A stretch of DNA of 12,643 nt, taken from a bacterium UBP1_UBA4783. Its GTDB lineage: Bacteria > Krumholzibacteriota > Krumholzibacteriia > Krumholzibacteriales > Krumholzibacteriaceae. Positions 1-6,520 of the stretch are shown here, one piece after another; position 1 is the stretch's first letter, and each line of letters starts with the position of its first letter. The DNA lies in assembly GCA_002403075.1 (NCBI GenBank), contig DHHB01000026.1:10921-23563 (forward strand), given 5' to 3'. Below the pieces are notes generated by a model, which worked only from the letters and a program-made list of their open reading frames with translations, was not told the origin of the DNA and ran no database searches. A program made the position numbers and the translations under genes.

Positions 1-27
1 CGCCGCGAGACCGCGCCCCGCATGTAA

Positions 28-56
28 TTGACAGGGGGCGGCGAGCGACGTATACT
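28..56 (+). promoter_or_regulatory. Sigma-70-type promoter of the lipoprotein/barrel operon
   Basis: The -35 hexamer TTGACA (28-33) is a perfect match to the housekeeping sigma consensus. The -10 hexamer TATACT (51-56) matches five of six, and the spacer (34-50) is exactly 17 nt. In such GC-rich DNA this is very unlikely by chance. Transcription would start near 62-64, leaving a leader of only about 15 nt that contains the AGGAG ribosome site at 65-69, 8 nt before the ATG at 78. There is no room for a 5' regulatory RNA, so constitutive expression is the simplest reading (inference). Confidence 0.85.
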
Positions 57-77
57 ACGGATACAGGAGAGTGCATC

Positions 78-575
78 ATGCGCCTCGCCAAACGGATACA
101 TCTCGCGCCACTTATCGTCGCGGCGCTCGCGGTCTCGCTCACCGGATGCTATACCCTGCTCAGGCATCCCGACGTATCCGACGCGTACGAGTTCGACGAC
201 GATCAGGAGATCGTCATCGTCTCGCACTGCGGTGATTGTCACATCTCGCCCATGCGCCATCGTCCGTTCCGCCACATGCCCGTCGATGACGACGAACGGG
301 ATGTCGTCGTGCCGACCCGTTCCATCGATCCCTCGACGCCCGTGCGCGCCGGGGGCGGCGGCATCGGCCCCACGTTGCCGGGCGGTTCGACGACCGGCGG
401 TACGCAGGACGTCAAGACGCGCGACGACTCGAAGGGATCGAGCGAGAAGCCCCCCGAGACGATCAAGAAGGTAGCCCCGGACGCCAAGACGCCCGTGAAG
501 CGCGACGCCGCGGAAAAAGCGGCGGGCGACGCCGAGGACAAGAAACCCCCCGAAAAGAAAAAGGAAACCCCATGA
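78..575 (+). CDS. Putative lipoprotein with a CXXCH motif and a charged disordered tail
   Basis: The 165-residue protein begins with a classic lipoprotein signal: basic N-terminus (R2, K5, R6), a hydrophobic stretch at 9-20, and a lipobox Leu-Thr-Gly-Cys at 21-24, so Cys24 should be lipidated and the protein membrane-anchored. A short segment (43-67) contains His-Cys-Gly-Asp-Cys-His at 50-55, a CXXCH motif that could bind c-type haem covalently or a metal ion, followed by a His/Arg/Met-rich run. From about residue 90 the protein is low-complexity: Gly/Thr/Pro-rich, then a Lys/Glu/Asp/Pro-rich tail to the end, probably disordered and periplasmic. The start is supported by AGGAG 8 nt upstream. 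Its stop overlaps the next gene's start (ATGA), so the two are translationally coupled and probably work together. I do not recognise a family; haem binding is only a motif-level possibility. Confidence 0.8.
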   Translation: MRLAKRIHLAPLIVAALAVSLTGCYTLLRHPDVSDAYEFDDDQEIVIVSHCGDCHISPMRHRPFRHMPVDDDERDVVVPTRSIDPSTPVRAGGGGIGPTLPGGSTTGGTQDVKTRDDSKGSSEKPPETIKKVAPDAKTPVKRDAAEKAAGDAEDKKPPEKKKETP

Positions 576-1909
576 ACAAGCGCATACGTCTGACGCTCGC
601 ACTTTCGCTGCTCGTTTCGATCGTCGCCGCGCCATGCCTCGTTCGCGGGCAGATCCTCGCGGGCCTCGCCCTCGAGCGGCTCGGCCTCCTCTCGCTTTCC
701 GGCACGGGGGCGCGCCCGGTCGCGATGGGCGGCGCGTACACCGCCGTCGGCGACGACGTCTTCGCCCTCCTCTACAACCCGGCGGGGCTCGTCGAGATCC
801 GGGACAACGAGGTCTCGTTCAGCCTCCACCAGCGGAGCGACGAGCTCACGAACTTCCACCGGCCCCTCACGTCGACGCAGTCGAACTCGAGCACGACGCT
901 CGGCCACCTCGCGGGCGTATATCCGTACCCCACCTACCGCGGGAGCCTCGTCCTCGGATTCGGCGTCTTTCAGATCGGCAACTCGAGCTTCGAGTCGGTC
1001 AAGAACGCCTACCTGTCCGATATATCCGCCGCGGTGGAGAACGCGTACATCCAGACCGGCACGCTCTACCAGTACTGCTTCGGCGTCGGGGTCGACGTCT
1101 CCCCCCGCGTCTCCGTCGGCGGCGGCATCGCGATCTGGGACGAGTCGATCGAGTTCGGCGACGAGATCAACTACGCGGACGCCGATTCGCAGGCCTTCTG
1201 GCGCGACGACGTCTCGCTCGATCTCGACGGCGTGAGCTTCAACGTCGGCATTCTCGTGCGCGTCACCGAGGCGCTTCGCGCGGGGTTCTCGTTCACGAGT
1301 CCGGTATGGATCTCGCTCGACGGCGAGGGCGTGACGAGCTACACGGGGGACTACACGGGCGGGGGCGGCTGGACGACGGATCCGGCGCTCGGGCTGATCG
1401 AGGATGATTACACGCTGCCGATGAAATGGAGCGGCGGCCTCGCGCTCACGCTCCCCCTCCTCACGGTCGGCGCCGACGTCTCCTACAGCGACTTTTCGCA
1501 GACGAAGTACAACGGTCTCACGATCCGCAGCGATATCGATCCCGGCAAGCGGCAGGTGCTCGACGCCGTGTGGAGCTTCCGCGCGGGCGCGGAGGCCCGC
1601 CTCCCGATGGCGCCCGTGAGCGTCCGCGCCGGATACGCCTACGTGCCGCTCGGACTCTCGAGCGTCGAGGAGCTCGCCTACATCGTCGACGACGCGCCGC
1701 TCTCCGTGATCGCCGACTTCGAGACGGAACGCGCGCGCCAGTTCTGGAGCTTCGGGATCGGCGGGGTCGTCGACCGGGTGCTCGCTCTCGACGCCGCCGT
1801 CGTCTTCGGCGGCTACGAAAAGACGACCGCCGGCGCGGGCGGCGCGGCGTTCTTCTCCGAGAAGCGGGACGTCGTGGAGTTCGTCGTCTCGGGAGCGTAC
1901 CGCTTCTAG
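572..1909 (+). CDS. Outer-membrane beta-barrel protein, FadL/PorV (UPF0164)-like
   Basis: The 445-residue protein has a Sec signal peptide (basic 3-6, hydrophobic 7-20, cleavage probably near residue 26). At 47-73 it carries Gly-Ala-Arg-Pro-Val-Ala-Met-Gly-Gly-Ala-Tyr-Thr-Ala-Val-Gly-Asp-Asp then Leu-Tyr-Asn-Pro-Ala-Gly-Leu, the N-terminal signature shared by FadL/OmpP1 transporters and PorV/UPF0164 barrels. The rest alternates amphipathic strands rich in Gly and aromatics, and the C-terminus is Tyr-Arg-Phe, a typical BAM-recognition ending. Known relatives carry hydrophobic compounds across the outer membrane or serve secretion systems; the substrate here cannot be told. The start overlaps the lipoprotein stop by ATGA, and AAGGAA lies at 561-566. 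The gene ends 4 bp from a convergent gene, and no intrinsic terminator is visible. Confidence 0.8.
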   Translation: MNKRIRLTLALSLLVSIVAAPCLVRGQILAGLALERLGLLSLSGTGARPVAMGGAYTAVGDDVFALLYNPAGLVEIRDNEVSFSLHQRSDELTNFHRPLTSTQSNSSTTLGHLAGVYPYPTYRGSLVLGFGVFQIGNSSFESVKNAYLSDISAAVENAYIQTGTLYQYCFGVGVDVSPRVSVGGGIAIWDESIEFGDEINYADADSQAFWRDDVSLDLDGVSFNVGILVRVTEALRAGFSFTSPVWISLDGEGVTSYTGDYTGGGGWTTDPALGLIEDDYTLPMKWSGGLALTLPLLTVGADVSYSDFSQTKYNGLTIRSDIDPGKRQVLDAVWSFRAGAEARLPMAPVSVRAGYAYVPLGLSSVEELAYIVDDAPLSVIADFETERARQFWSFGIGGVVDRVLALDAAVVFGGYEKTTAGAGGAAFFSEKRDVVEFVVSGAYRF

Positions 1910-1913
1910 AGCG

Positions 1914-2402
1914 TCAGTCGGGTTTTCTGGAGATTCCCCTGAGCAGCGAGAGGTAGGCCTCGTCGAGGCGCGACTGCATCTCCTCCGAGATCCCCCCGCC
2001 CGCTTCCATGATCTGCTTGTAATATTCCTCGATGTAGCGGCAGAGGTACACGGCGCGCCCCTCGATCTGCTCCTCGACGAGCCGGAGCACCTCGGCGCGG
2101 CGCGCGTCGAACTGCGGATCCGAGGATTCCTCGGCGGTGCGGTGGAAATAGGCGTTCAGGAGATGAAGCCAGTACTCGTCGTGCCGCCCGCCGTTGTCGA
2201 ACACGCACCCCGGCTTGTCGACGAGGAAGCAGTATCCGTACGCGAAGTACGAGCAGTTCGTGAGGCCCTGCAGGAAGAACCGGCGATGGCAGTCGACGCT
2301 CATCTCCTCGAGGCTGCACGGGAGCTTGCACTCGGAACAGTATGCGTCGGGATCGCCGCCGATGGTGAACGGAACGCGTATCGCCTTGTTCTTCGCGCCC
2401 AC
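1914..2402 (-). CDS. Hypothetical Cys-rich protein downstream of rnc
   Basis: This 162-residue protein has no family I recognise. Its N-terminal half is rich in cysteine: C22, C25, C29, C38, C50, C58 and C66, with the first three in a CX2CX3C arrangement and Cys38 followed by His39. This looks like a Zn or Fe-S site. The second half (about 80-160) is charged and probably helical, with several Glu/Arg-rich stretches and one more Cys at about 121. No signal peptide or membrane segment is visible, so it is probably cytoplasmic. It starts with GTG at 2402; a strong AGGAAGGA (2418 down to 2411) precedes it by 8 nt and overlaps the rnc stop codon, so it should be translated from the same mRNA as rnc. 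It is not the radical-SAM motif, which is CX3CX2C. Confidence 0.75.
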   Translation of the reverse strand: MGAKNKAIRVPFTIGGDPDAYCSECKLPCSLEEMSVDCHRRFFLQGLTNCSYFAYGYCFLVDKPGCVFDNGGRHDEYWLHLLNAYFHRTAEESSDPQFDARRAEVLRLVEEQIEGRAVYLCRYIEEYYKQIMEAGGGISEEMQSRLDEAYLSLLRGISRKPD

Positions 2403-2416
2403 GGCTCGCGTCCTTC

Positions 2417-3172
2417 CTAGCGATGCTTGCGGAGCATGTGGAGCGCCTCTTTGGCGGCCATCTGCTCGGCGTCTTTCTTGCTCTTCCCCCGGCCCTTGCC
2501 GACTTCCTTGCCGCGCACCTTGACCTCGATGACGAAGATCTTGTCGTGCTCGGGGCCCGCCGTCGAGCGGACGGCGTAGCGCGGGTAGGTGTGGAAGCGC
2601 GATTGGCTGTACTCCTGCAGCAGGCTCTTGTAGTTGATGTGGTCCCGGTGCTCGAGGAACTCGTCGATGTCGGAGAGGATCGTCGTCTCGACGAAGATCC
2701 GCGCCGGCTCCATGCCGCCGTCGAGGTAGATGGCGCCGATGAGCGCCTCGAGAACCGCCGTGAGAACCGAGTCCTGATCGGCCACGCCCCCCCGCGCGGC
2801 GCTCTCGCTGAGAATAATATGCGGCTTGATCCCCATCTCCTCTGCGATCTTCGTGAGCACGCCCTTGCTCACGATGAGGGACTTCTTCTTCGTGAGCTGC
2901 CCCTCGTTCTCCTCGGGGAAGCTCCGCATGAGGAAGTCGCTCGTGACGAGCGAGAGGACCGAATCGCCCAGAAACTCGAGCCGCTCGTACGTGACCCGCT
3001 TTTCGCCGGGCCGCAGATCCCCGAGCGTCGACCGGTGCGTGAGCGCCTCGACCAGACGGCTGCGGTCGCGGAAGCGGTAGCCGATGATCCGTTCGAGAGC
3101 GGCGGAGTCCTTTTCTTCGGCGGGGGCCGGGCGCCGGATGAGGCCGATGATGCGTTCTATGAGTCGATTCAT
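2417..3172 (-). CDS. rnc: Ribonuclease III
   Basis: The 251-residue enzyme cleaves double-stranded RNA in rRNA and mRNA processing. The RNase III domain (about 24-160) holds the signature Glu-Arg-Leu-Glu-Phe-Leu-Gly-Asp at 63-70, giving catalytic E66 and D70 (E. coli E41, D45), and Leu-Glu-Ala-Leu-Ile-Gly-Ala-Ile-Tyr-Leu-Asp at 141-151, giving E142 (E. coli E117). The double-stranded RNA-binding domain covers about 180-249 and ends with the usual Lys-Lys-Asp-Ala-Glu-Gln-X-Ala-Ala. The residue matching E. coli D114 is Ala139, which is unusual for a metal ligand. Length is normal. The first ATG is at 3172 but lacks a nearby Shine-Dalgarno; a perfect AGGAGG at 3216-3211 is spaced for an in-frame ATA at 3202. 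The gene follows fabF, as in many bacteria. Confidence 0.95.
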   Translation of the reverse strand: MNRLIERIIGLIRRPAPAEEKDSAALERIIGYRFRDRSRLVEALTHRSTLGDLRPGEKRVTYERLEFLGDSVLSLVTSDFLMRSFPEENEGQLTKKKSLIVSKGVLTKIAEEMGIKPHIILSESAARGGVADQDSVLTAVLEALIGAIYLDGGMEPARIFVETTILSDIDEFLEHRDHINYKSLLQEYSQSRFHTYPRYAVRSTAGPEHDKIFVIEVKVRGKEVGKGRGKSKKDAEQMAAKEALHMLRKHR

Positions 3173-3180
3173 ATGGTTCG

Positions 3181-3216
3181 TCGGGATCGTCCCGATCGCT
3201 ATTTCTCGTACCTCCT
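3181..3216 (-). promoter_or_regulatory. Ribosome site and small hairpin at the fabF-rnc junction
   Basis: On the minus strand AGGAGG (3216-3211) lies inside the last fabF codons (two consecutive AGG arginine codons). Eight nt later an in-frame ATA (3202-3200) overlaps the fabF TAG stop as ATAG. A 6-bp hairpin, TCGGGA-CGA-TCCCGA, follows at 3195-3181, just before the first rnc ATG at 3172. The ATG itself has no adjacent Shine-Dalgarno. Either the rare ATA is used, or the hairpin shortens the distance from AGGAGG to the ATG. Confidence 0.45.
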
Positions 3217-4440
3217 CAGGAGAAGACACACGTTGTGGCCGCCGAAGCCGAACGAGTTGCTCATGACGGCGCGCAGCTCCGCGCGCTCGGCGGCGTTCGC
3301 CACGTGGTTCAGGTTGCACTCGGGGTCGGGATTGTCGAGGTTCATGGTCGGGGGGATGAGCCCGTCGCGCATCGCGTTCACGCACACGATGAGCTCGATC
3401 GCGGCCGCCGCGCCGAGCATGTGGCCGTGAACCGATTTCGTCGAGCTCACCTTGACGCGGCTCTTCCCGCCGAAGACGGCGTTGATCGCGTCCGACTCCG
3501 TCTTGTCGTTGTAGGCGGTCGAGGTGCCGTGAGCGTTGATGTAGTCGATCGCGCCGGGCTCGAGACCCGCCGTCGCGAGCGCCATGCGCATCGCGCTCAC
3601 GGCGCCCGCCCCGCCCGGGGCCGGGGAGGTGATGTGGTACGCGTCGCCGGTGAGTCCGACGCCGGCGAGCTCGGCGAGGATCGGCGCGCCGCGGCGCCGG
3701 GCGTGCTCGAGCTCCTCGAGGACGACGAGACCGCACCCCTCGCCCATCACGAAGCCGTCGCGGTCGCGGTCGAAGGGGCGGCTCGCCCGCTCGGGCTCGT
3801 CGTTGCGCGTCGAGAGCGCCTTCATCGAGCAGAACCCGCCGAGCGCCATCGGCGATATCGTCGCCTCGGTGCCCCCGGTGAGAATCATGTCCGCGAAGCC
3901 GTGTTTGACGTACATGTAGGAGTCGCAGATCGCGTGTCCGCCCGAGGCGCACGCCGAGACAGTCGCGAAGTTCGGACCCTTGAGCCCGTAGCGGATCGAG
4001 AGCTGCCCGGCGGACATGTCCGAGATCATCATCGGGATGAAGAAGGGGCTGATCCGCGAGGGGCCCTTCTCCATGAGCACCGTGTGCTGCTGCTCGAAGG
4101 TCGTGATGCCGCCGATCCCCGAGCCGATGATCGCCCCGAAGCGGTCGGGATCGAACCCCGAGCCCTCGATCCTCGCCATCGCCCCCGCCGCGGCGGCGAA
4201 GGCGAACTGAACGGAGCGGTCCGCGCGGCGCGCTTCCTTCTTGTCCATGTGCTTCTCGGGATCGAAGTTTTTGACCTCTCCGCCGATCCGGGAGTCGTAC
4301 GCGCTCACGTCGAACGCCGTGATGCGCGCGAGCCCCGAGACGCCGGCCGAGATGTTCGCCCAGCTCTCCTCGACGGTGTGCCCGCACGGGGAGACGAGCC
4401 CCATGCCGGTGACGACCACCCTTCTCCCGTTCGTCGACAC
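3199..4440 (-). CDS. fabF: 3-oxoacyl-ACP synthase II (KAS II)
   Basis: This 413-residue thiolase-fold enzyme condenses malonyl-ACP with a growing acyl-ACP, elongating fatty acids. The catalytic Cys-His-His triad is complete: C164 in Val-Ser-Ala-Cys-Ala-Ser-Gly-Gly, H304 in Asn-Ala-His-Gly-Thr-Ser-Thr and H340 in Val-His-Gly-His-Met-Leu-Gly-Ala, with the supporting K335 of Ser-Thr-Lys-Ser. The glycine-rich Phe-Gly-Phe-Gly-Gly-His-Asn near the end is also typical. Length matches E. coli FabF (413). The start is GTG at 4440, supported by AGGGGGT about 4 nt upstream. The Cys-His-His triad separates it from the Cys-His-Asn FabH further up the same operon. It follows acpP, whose product carries its substrates, by 42 bp containing a GC hairpin. 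Confidence 0.96.
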   Translation of the reverse strand: MSTNGRRVVVTGMGLVSPCGHTVEESWANISAGVSGLARITAFDVSAYDSRIGGEVKNFDPEKHMDKKEARRADRSVQFAFAAAAGAMARIEGSGFDPDRFGAIIGSGIGGITTFEQQHTVLMEKGPSRISPFFIPMMISDMSAGQLSIRYGLKGPNFATVSACASGGHAICDSYMYVKHGFADMILTGGTEATISPMALGGFCSMKALSTRNDEPERASRPFDRDRDGFVMGEGCGLVVLEELEHARRRGAPILAELAGVGLTGDAYHITSPAPGGAGAVSAMRMALATAGLEPGAIDYINAHGTSTAYNDKTESDAINAVFGGKSRVKVSSTKSVHGHMLGAAAAIELIVCVNAMRDGLIPPTMNLDNPDPECNLNHVANAAERAELRAVMSNSFGFGGHNVCLLLRRYEK

Positions 4441-4460
4441 GGTACCCCCTGTTCGTGAAA

Positions 4461-4477
4461 CGCGCCCGGGCGGCGCG
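4461..4477 (-). other. GC-only hairpin between acpP and fabF
   Basis: A perfect 6-bp inverted repeat, CGCGCC and GGCGCG with a 5-nt loop, begins 5 nt after the acpP stop in the transcript. It is followed by TTTC, too short for a confident intrinsic terminator. A partial attenuator or a 3'-end stabiliser is possible; that would help make more ACP than FabF. Confidence 0.4.
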
Positions 4478-4482
4478 GACGG

Positions 4483-4719
4483 CTACTTCGAGTGGGCCTC
4501 GATGTAGCTGATCGCCTCGCCGACCTTTGTGATCTTCTCCGCTTCCTCGTCCGGGATCTCGATGCCGAACTCCTCCTCGAGCGCCATGACGAGCTCGACC
4601 GTGTCGAGCGAATCGGCGCCGAGATCGTCGATGAACGACGCCTCGCGCGTGATCTGATCGGGATTGACTGAGAGCTGCTCCTCGACGACCTTTTTCACTC
4701 GTTCCTCTATCGTTGCCAT
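4483..4719 (-). CDS. acpP: Acyl carrier protein
   Basis: This small acidic four-helix protein of 78 residues carries acyl intermediates of fatty acid synthesis on a 4'-phosphopantetheine arm. The attachment serine is S37 in the canonical Gly-Ala-Asp-Ser-Leu-Asp-Thr-Val-Glu-Leu. The recognition helix after S37 is strongly acidic, as expected for docking with the Fab enzymes. Length and sequence match the family along the whole protein. A strong AAGGAGG (4737-4731) precedes the ATG by 11 nt, in keeping with the high abundance of ACP. It lies between fabG and fabF, the most common bacterial arrangement. A holo-ACP synthase gene is not in this window. Confidence 0.97.
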   Translation of the reverse strand: MATIEERVKKVVEEQLSVNPDQITREASFIDDLGADSLDTVELVMALEEEFGIEIPDEEAEKITKVGEAISYIEAHSK

Positions 4720-4750
4720 GTAACGACCGACCTCCTTCTCGAACGGTTGA

Positions 4751-5497
4751 TTACGACATCACCATTCCGCCGTCGCAGTGGATGACCTGACCGGTGACGT
4801 AGCTCCCGAGATCGGAGAGCAGGAAGAGCGCGACCGCGGCGACGTCCTTACCCGAGCCGAACCGGCCGAGGGGTATCTGCTGCCGCATCCACTCTTTCCG
4901 CTCTTCCGGCAGGGCGGCGGTCATCGCCGTCTCGATGAAGCCCGGCGCGACGGCGTTCACGAGGACGTTTCTCCCCGCGAGCTCCTTCGCGACGGCTTTC
5001 GTGAAGCCGATGACTCCCGCCTTGCTCGCCGCGTAGTTGGCCTGCCCGGCGTTTCCCATGACTCCGATGATCGATGAGACGTTCACGATGCGCCCGAAGC
5101 GGTTCTTCATCATCGAACGCGAGAACGCCTTCGTGACGTTGAACGTCCCGGTGAGATTGACGCGGATGACGCTCTCCCACTCCGCGTCGCTCATCCGGAC
5201 GAGGAGATTGTCGCGGGCGATCCCGGCGTTGTTCACGAGAAAATGCACCACGGGCCGCCACGCGAGGATCTCCCGGACGCAGCGCTCGACGTCCGCGGCG
5301 TCTCCGACGTCGCAGCGGAACGCCGCGGAGTCGCGGCCCGCCTCGCGCACGAGGGCCGCCGTCCCGCCGGCGCCCGTCTCGTTGACGTCGACCGCGGCGA
5401 CGTCGGCGCCGTAGGAGGCGAGCGCCAGAGCGACGTCGCGCCCGATGCCCTGCCCGGCGCCCGTCACGACCGCCGTTTTTCCGTCGATTCCGATCAT
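4751..5497 (-). CDS. fabG: 3-oxoacyl-ACP reductase
   Basis: This 248-residue short-chain dehydrogenase reduces 3-oxoacyl-ACP to 3-hydroxyacyl-ACP. The Rossmann motif Thr-Gly-Ala-Gly-Gln-Gly-Ile-Gly is at 12-19, Asn-Asn-Ala-Gly at 89-92, and the catalytic residues N114, S142, Y155 and K159 are all present (Tyr-Ala-Ala-Ser-Lys at 155-159). The C-terminus ends in Cys-Asp-Gly-Gly-Met as usual. At the end of the second beta strand it has Asp37, in the position that contacts the adenosine ribose; acidic residues there normally favour NADH over NADPH, whereas E. coli FabG has Ala. The ATG at 5497 is preceded by GGAGAGG with normal spacing and gives the expected length. It sits between fabD and acpP in the fatty acid operon. 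Confidence 0.95.
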   Translation of the reverse strand: MIGIDGKTAVVTGAGQGIGRDVALALASYGADVAAVDVNETGAGGTAALVREAGRDSAAFRCDVGDAADVERCVREILAWRPVVHFLVNNAGIARDNLLVRMSDAEWESVIRVNLTGTFNVTKAFSRSMMKNRFGRIVNVSSIIGVMGNAGQANYAASKAGVIGFTKAVAKELAGRNVLVNAVAPGFIETAMTAALPEERKEWMRQQIPLGRFGSGKDVAAVALFLLSDLGSYVTGQVIHCDGGMVMS

Positions 5498-5521
5498 CGT
5501 TCCTCTCCGCTCCGCGCGCCG

Positions 5522-5543
5522 CCCCGGCGGGTCAGCGCCGGGG
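5522..5543 (-). other. Stable GC hairpin between fabD and fabG
   Basis: CCCCGGCG and CGCCGGGG form a perfect 8-bp, all-GC stem with a 6-nt loop inside the 62-bp fabD-fabG gap. No U-tract follows, so it is not an intrinsic terminator. It could protect an mRNA end, be a processing site, or slow the ribosome. Beside it, at 5549-5562, the 7-mer GCGCTCA is repeated in tandem and includes the fabD stop codon. Confidence 0.5.
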
Positions 5544-5559
5544 ATCCCGCGCTCAGCGC

Positions 5560-6498
5560 TCAGGCCGCCGGCGCCGCGGCGAGCGCCGCGAGCTCCGCGG
5601 CGGTTCCCGCGCATTGCGCGCTCCGCGCGCCGTCGATCCGCTTGAGAAGCCCCGAGAGCACCTTGCCCGGCCCCACCTCGAGCACCGGACCGCTCCACTC
5701 GGCGAGCAGCACCCTCATCGATTCGCTCCAGCGCACCGGGCTCGTGAGCTGCCGCGAGAGCGCGTCCACGATCTCTTCCCTCGTTCGCACGATCCGCGCG
5801 TCGGCGTTCGCGACGACGCCGATCGAGGCCCCGCGGAGCGCGAAGCTCTCGATGTACGCGACGAGCTCCTTTTCGGCGCCCGCGACGAGCGGCGAATGGA
5901 ACGCGCCGCTCACGTTGAGCGGGATCGTCTTTTTGGCGCCGCGGGCCGCCGCGGCCTTCATCGCCCGCTCGACCGCGCCGAGATGCCCCGAGACGACGAT
6001 CTGGCCGGGCGAGTTGACGTTGGCGACGACGACGATCTCGCCGTCCGACGCCTCCCGGCACGCCTCCTCGACGTCCCCGCGCTCGAGGCCGATGATCGCC
6101 GCCATCGTCCCCGGCCGCCGGAGCCCCGCCTCGTACATGAGCTCGCCGCGCCGCCGGACGATCCGCAGCGCGTCGATCTCGTCGAGGACGCCCGCGGCGA
6201 CGAGCGCCGAGTACTCGCCGAGGCTGTGCCCCGCTGCGATCGCGGGCTCGACCCCCGCCTCCTCGCGCAGCACGCGCGCCGCGGCGACGCTGTGGAGCAG
6301 GATCGCGGGCTGCGCGTTCTTCGTCGCGGTGAGCGTCTCGGCGTCCCCCTCGAAGCAGAGCCGCGAGAGCGCGAAGCCGAGCGCGTCGTCGGCGCGCTCG
6401 AAGAGCTCCCGGGCGCGGGGATAGGCCTCGACGAGATCCTTTCCCATGCCGACGTACTGCGAGCCCTGTCCGGGAAAGAGCATCGCCGCCTTCGCCAT
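5560..6498 (-). CDS. fabD: Malonyl-CoA:ACP transacylase
   Basis: This 312-residue enzyme transfers malonyl groups from CoA to ACP, supplying the extender unit for FabH and FabF. The oxyanion-loop motif Gly-Gln-Gly-Ser-Gln is at 10-14, the nucleophile is S92 in Gly-His-Ser-Leu-Gly-Glu, R117 binds the malonyl carboxylate, and H201 in Ala-Phe-His-Ser-Pro completes the dyad. These numbers coincide exactly with E. coli FabD. The C-terminal 25 residues are Ala-rich and variable. The ATG at 6498 has AAAGGAA about 8 nt upstream. It follows fabH by 22 bp and precedes fabG by 62 bp, in the standard gene order. Confidence 0.96.
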   Translation of the reverse strand: MAKAAMLFPGQGSQYVGMGKDLVEAYPRARELFERADDALGFALSRLCFEGDAETLTATKNAQPAILLHSVAAARVLREEAGVEPAIAAGHSLGEYSALVAAGVLDEIDALRIVRRRGELMYEAGLRRPGTMAAIIGLERGDVEEACREASDGEIVVVANVNSPGQIVVSGHLGAVERAMKAAAARGAKKTIPLNVSGAFHSPLVAGAEKELVAYIESFALRGASIGVVANADARIVRTREEIVDALSRQLTSPVRWSESMRVLLAEWSGPVLEVGPGKVLSGLLKRIDGARSAQCAGTAAELAALAAAPAA

Positions 6499-6520
6499 CG
6501 CGCGGTTCCTTTCTCGAGCG

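Noticed and set aside
1914..2402. Radical-SAM enzyme from clustered Cys
   Set aside because: The spacing is CX2CX3C rather than CX3CX2C, and the protein is too short for the barrel.
2417..4387. Upstream extension of the rnc frame through fabF
   Set aside because: The extra residues are an Arg-rich off-frame reading of fabF; RNase III similarity begins near 3172 at normal length.
3235..4458. Long plus-strand open frame opposite fabF
   Set aside because: Low-complexity Arg/Ala/Val/His composition and no ribosome site; it mirrors the codon bias of fabF.
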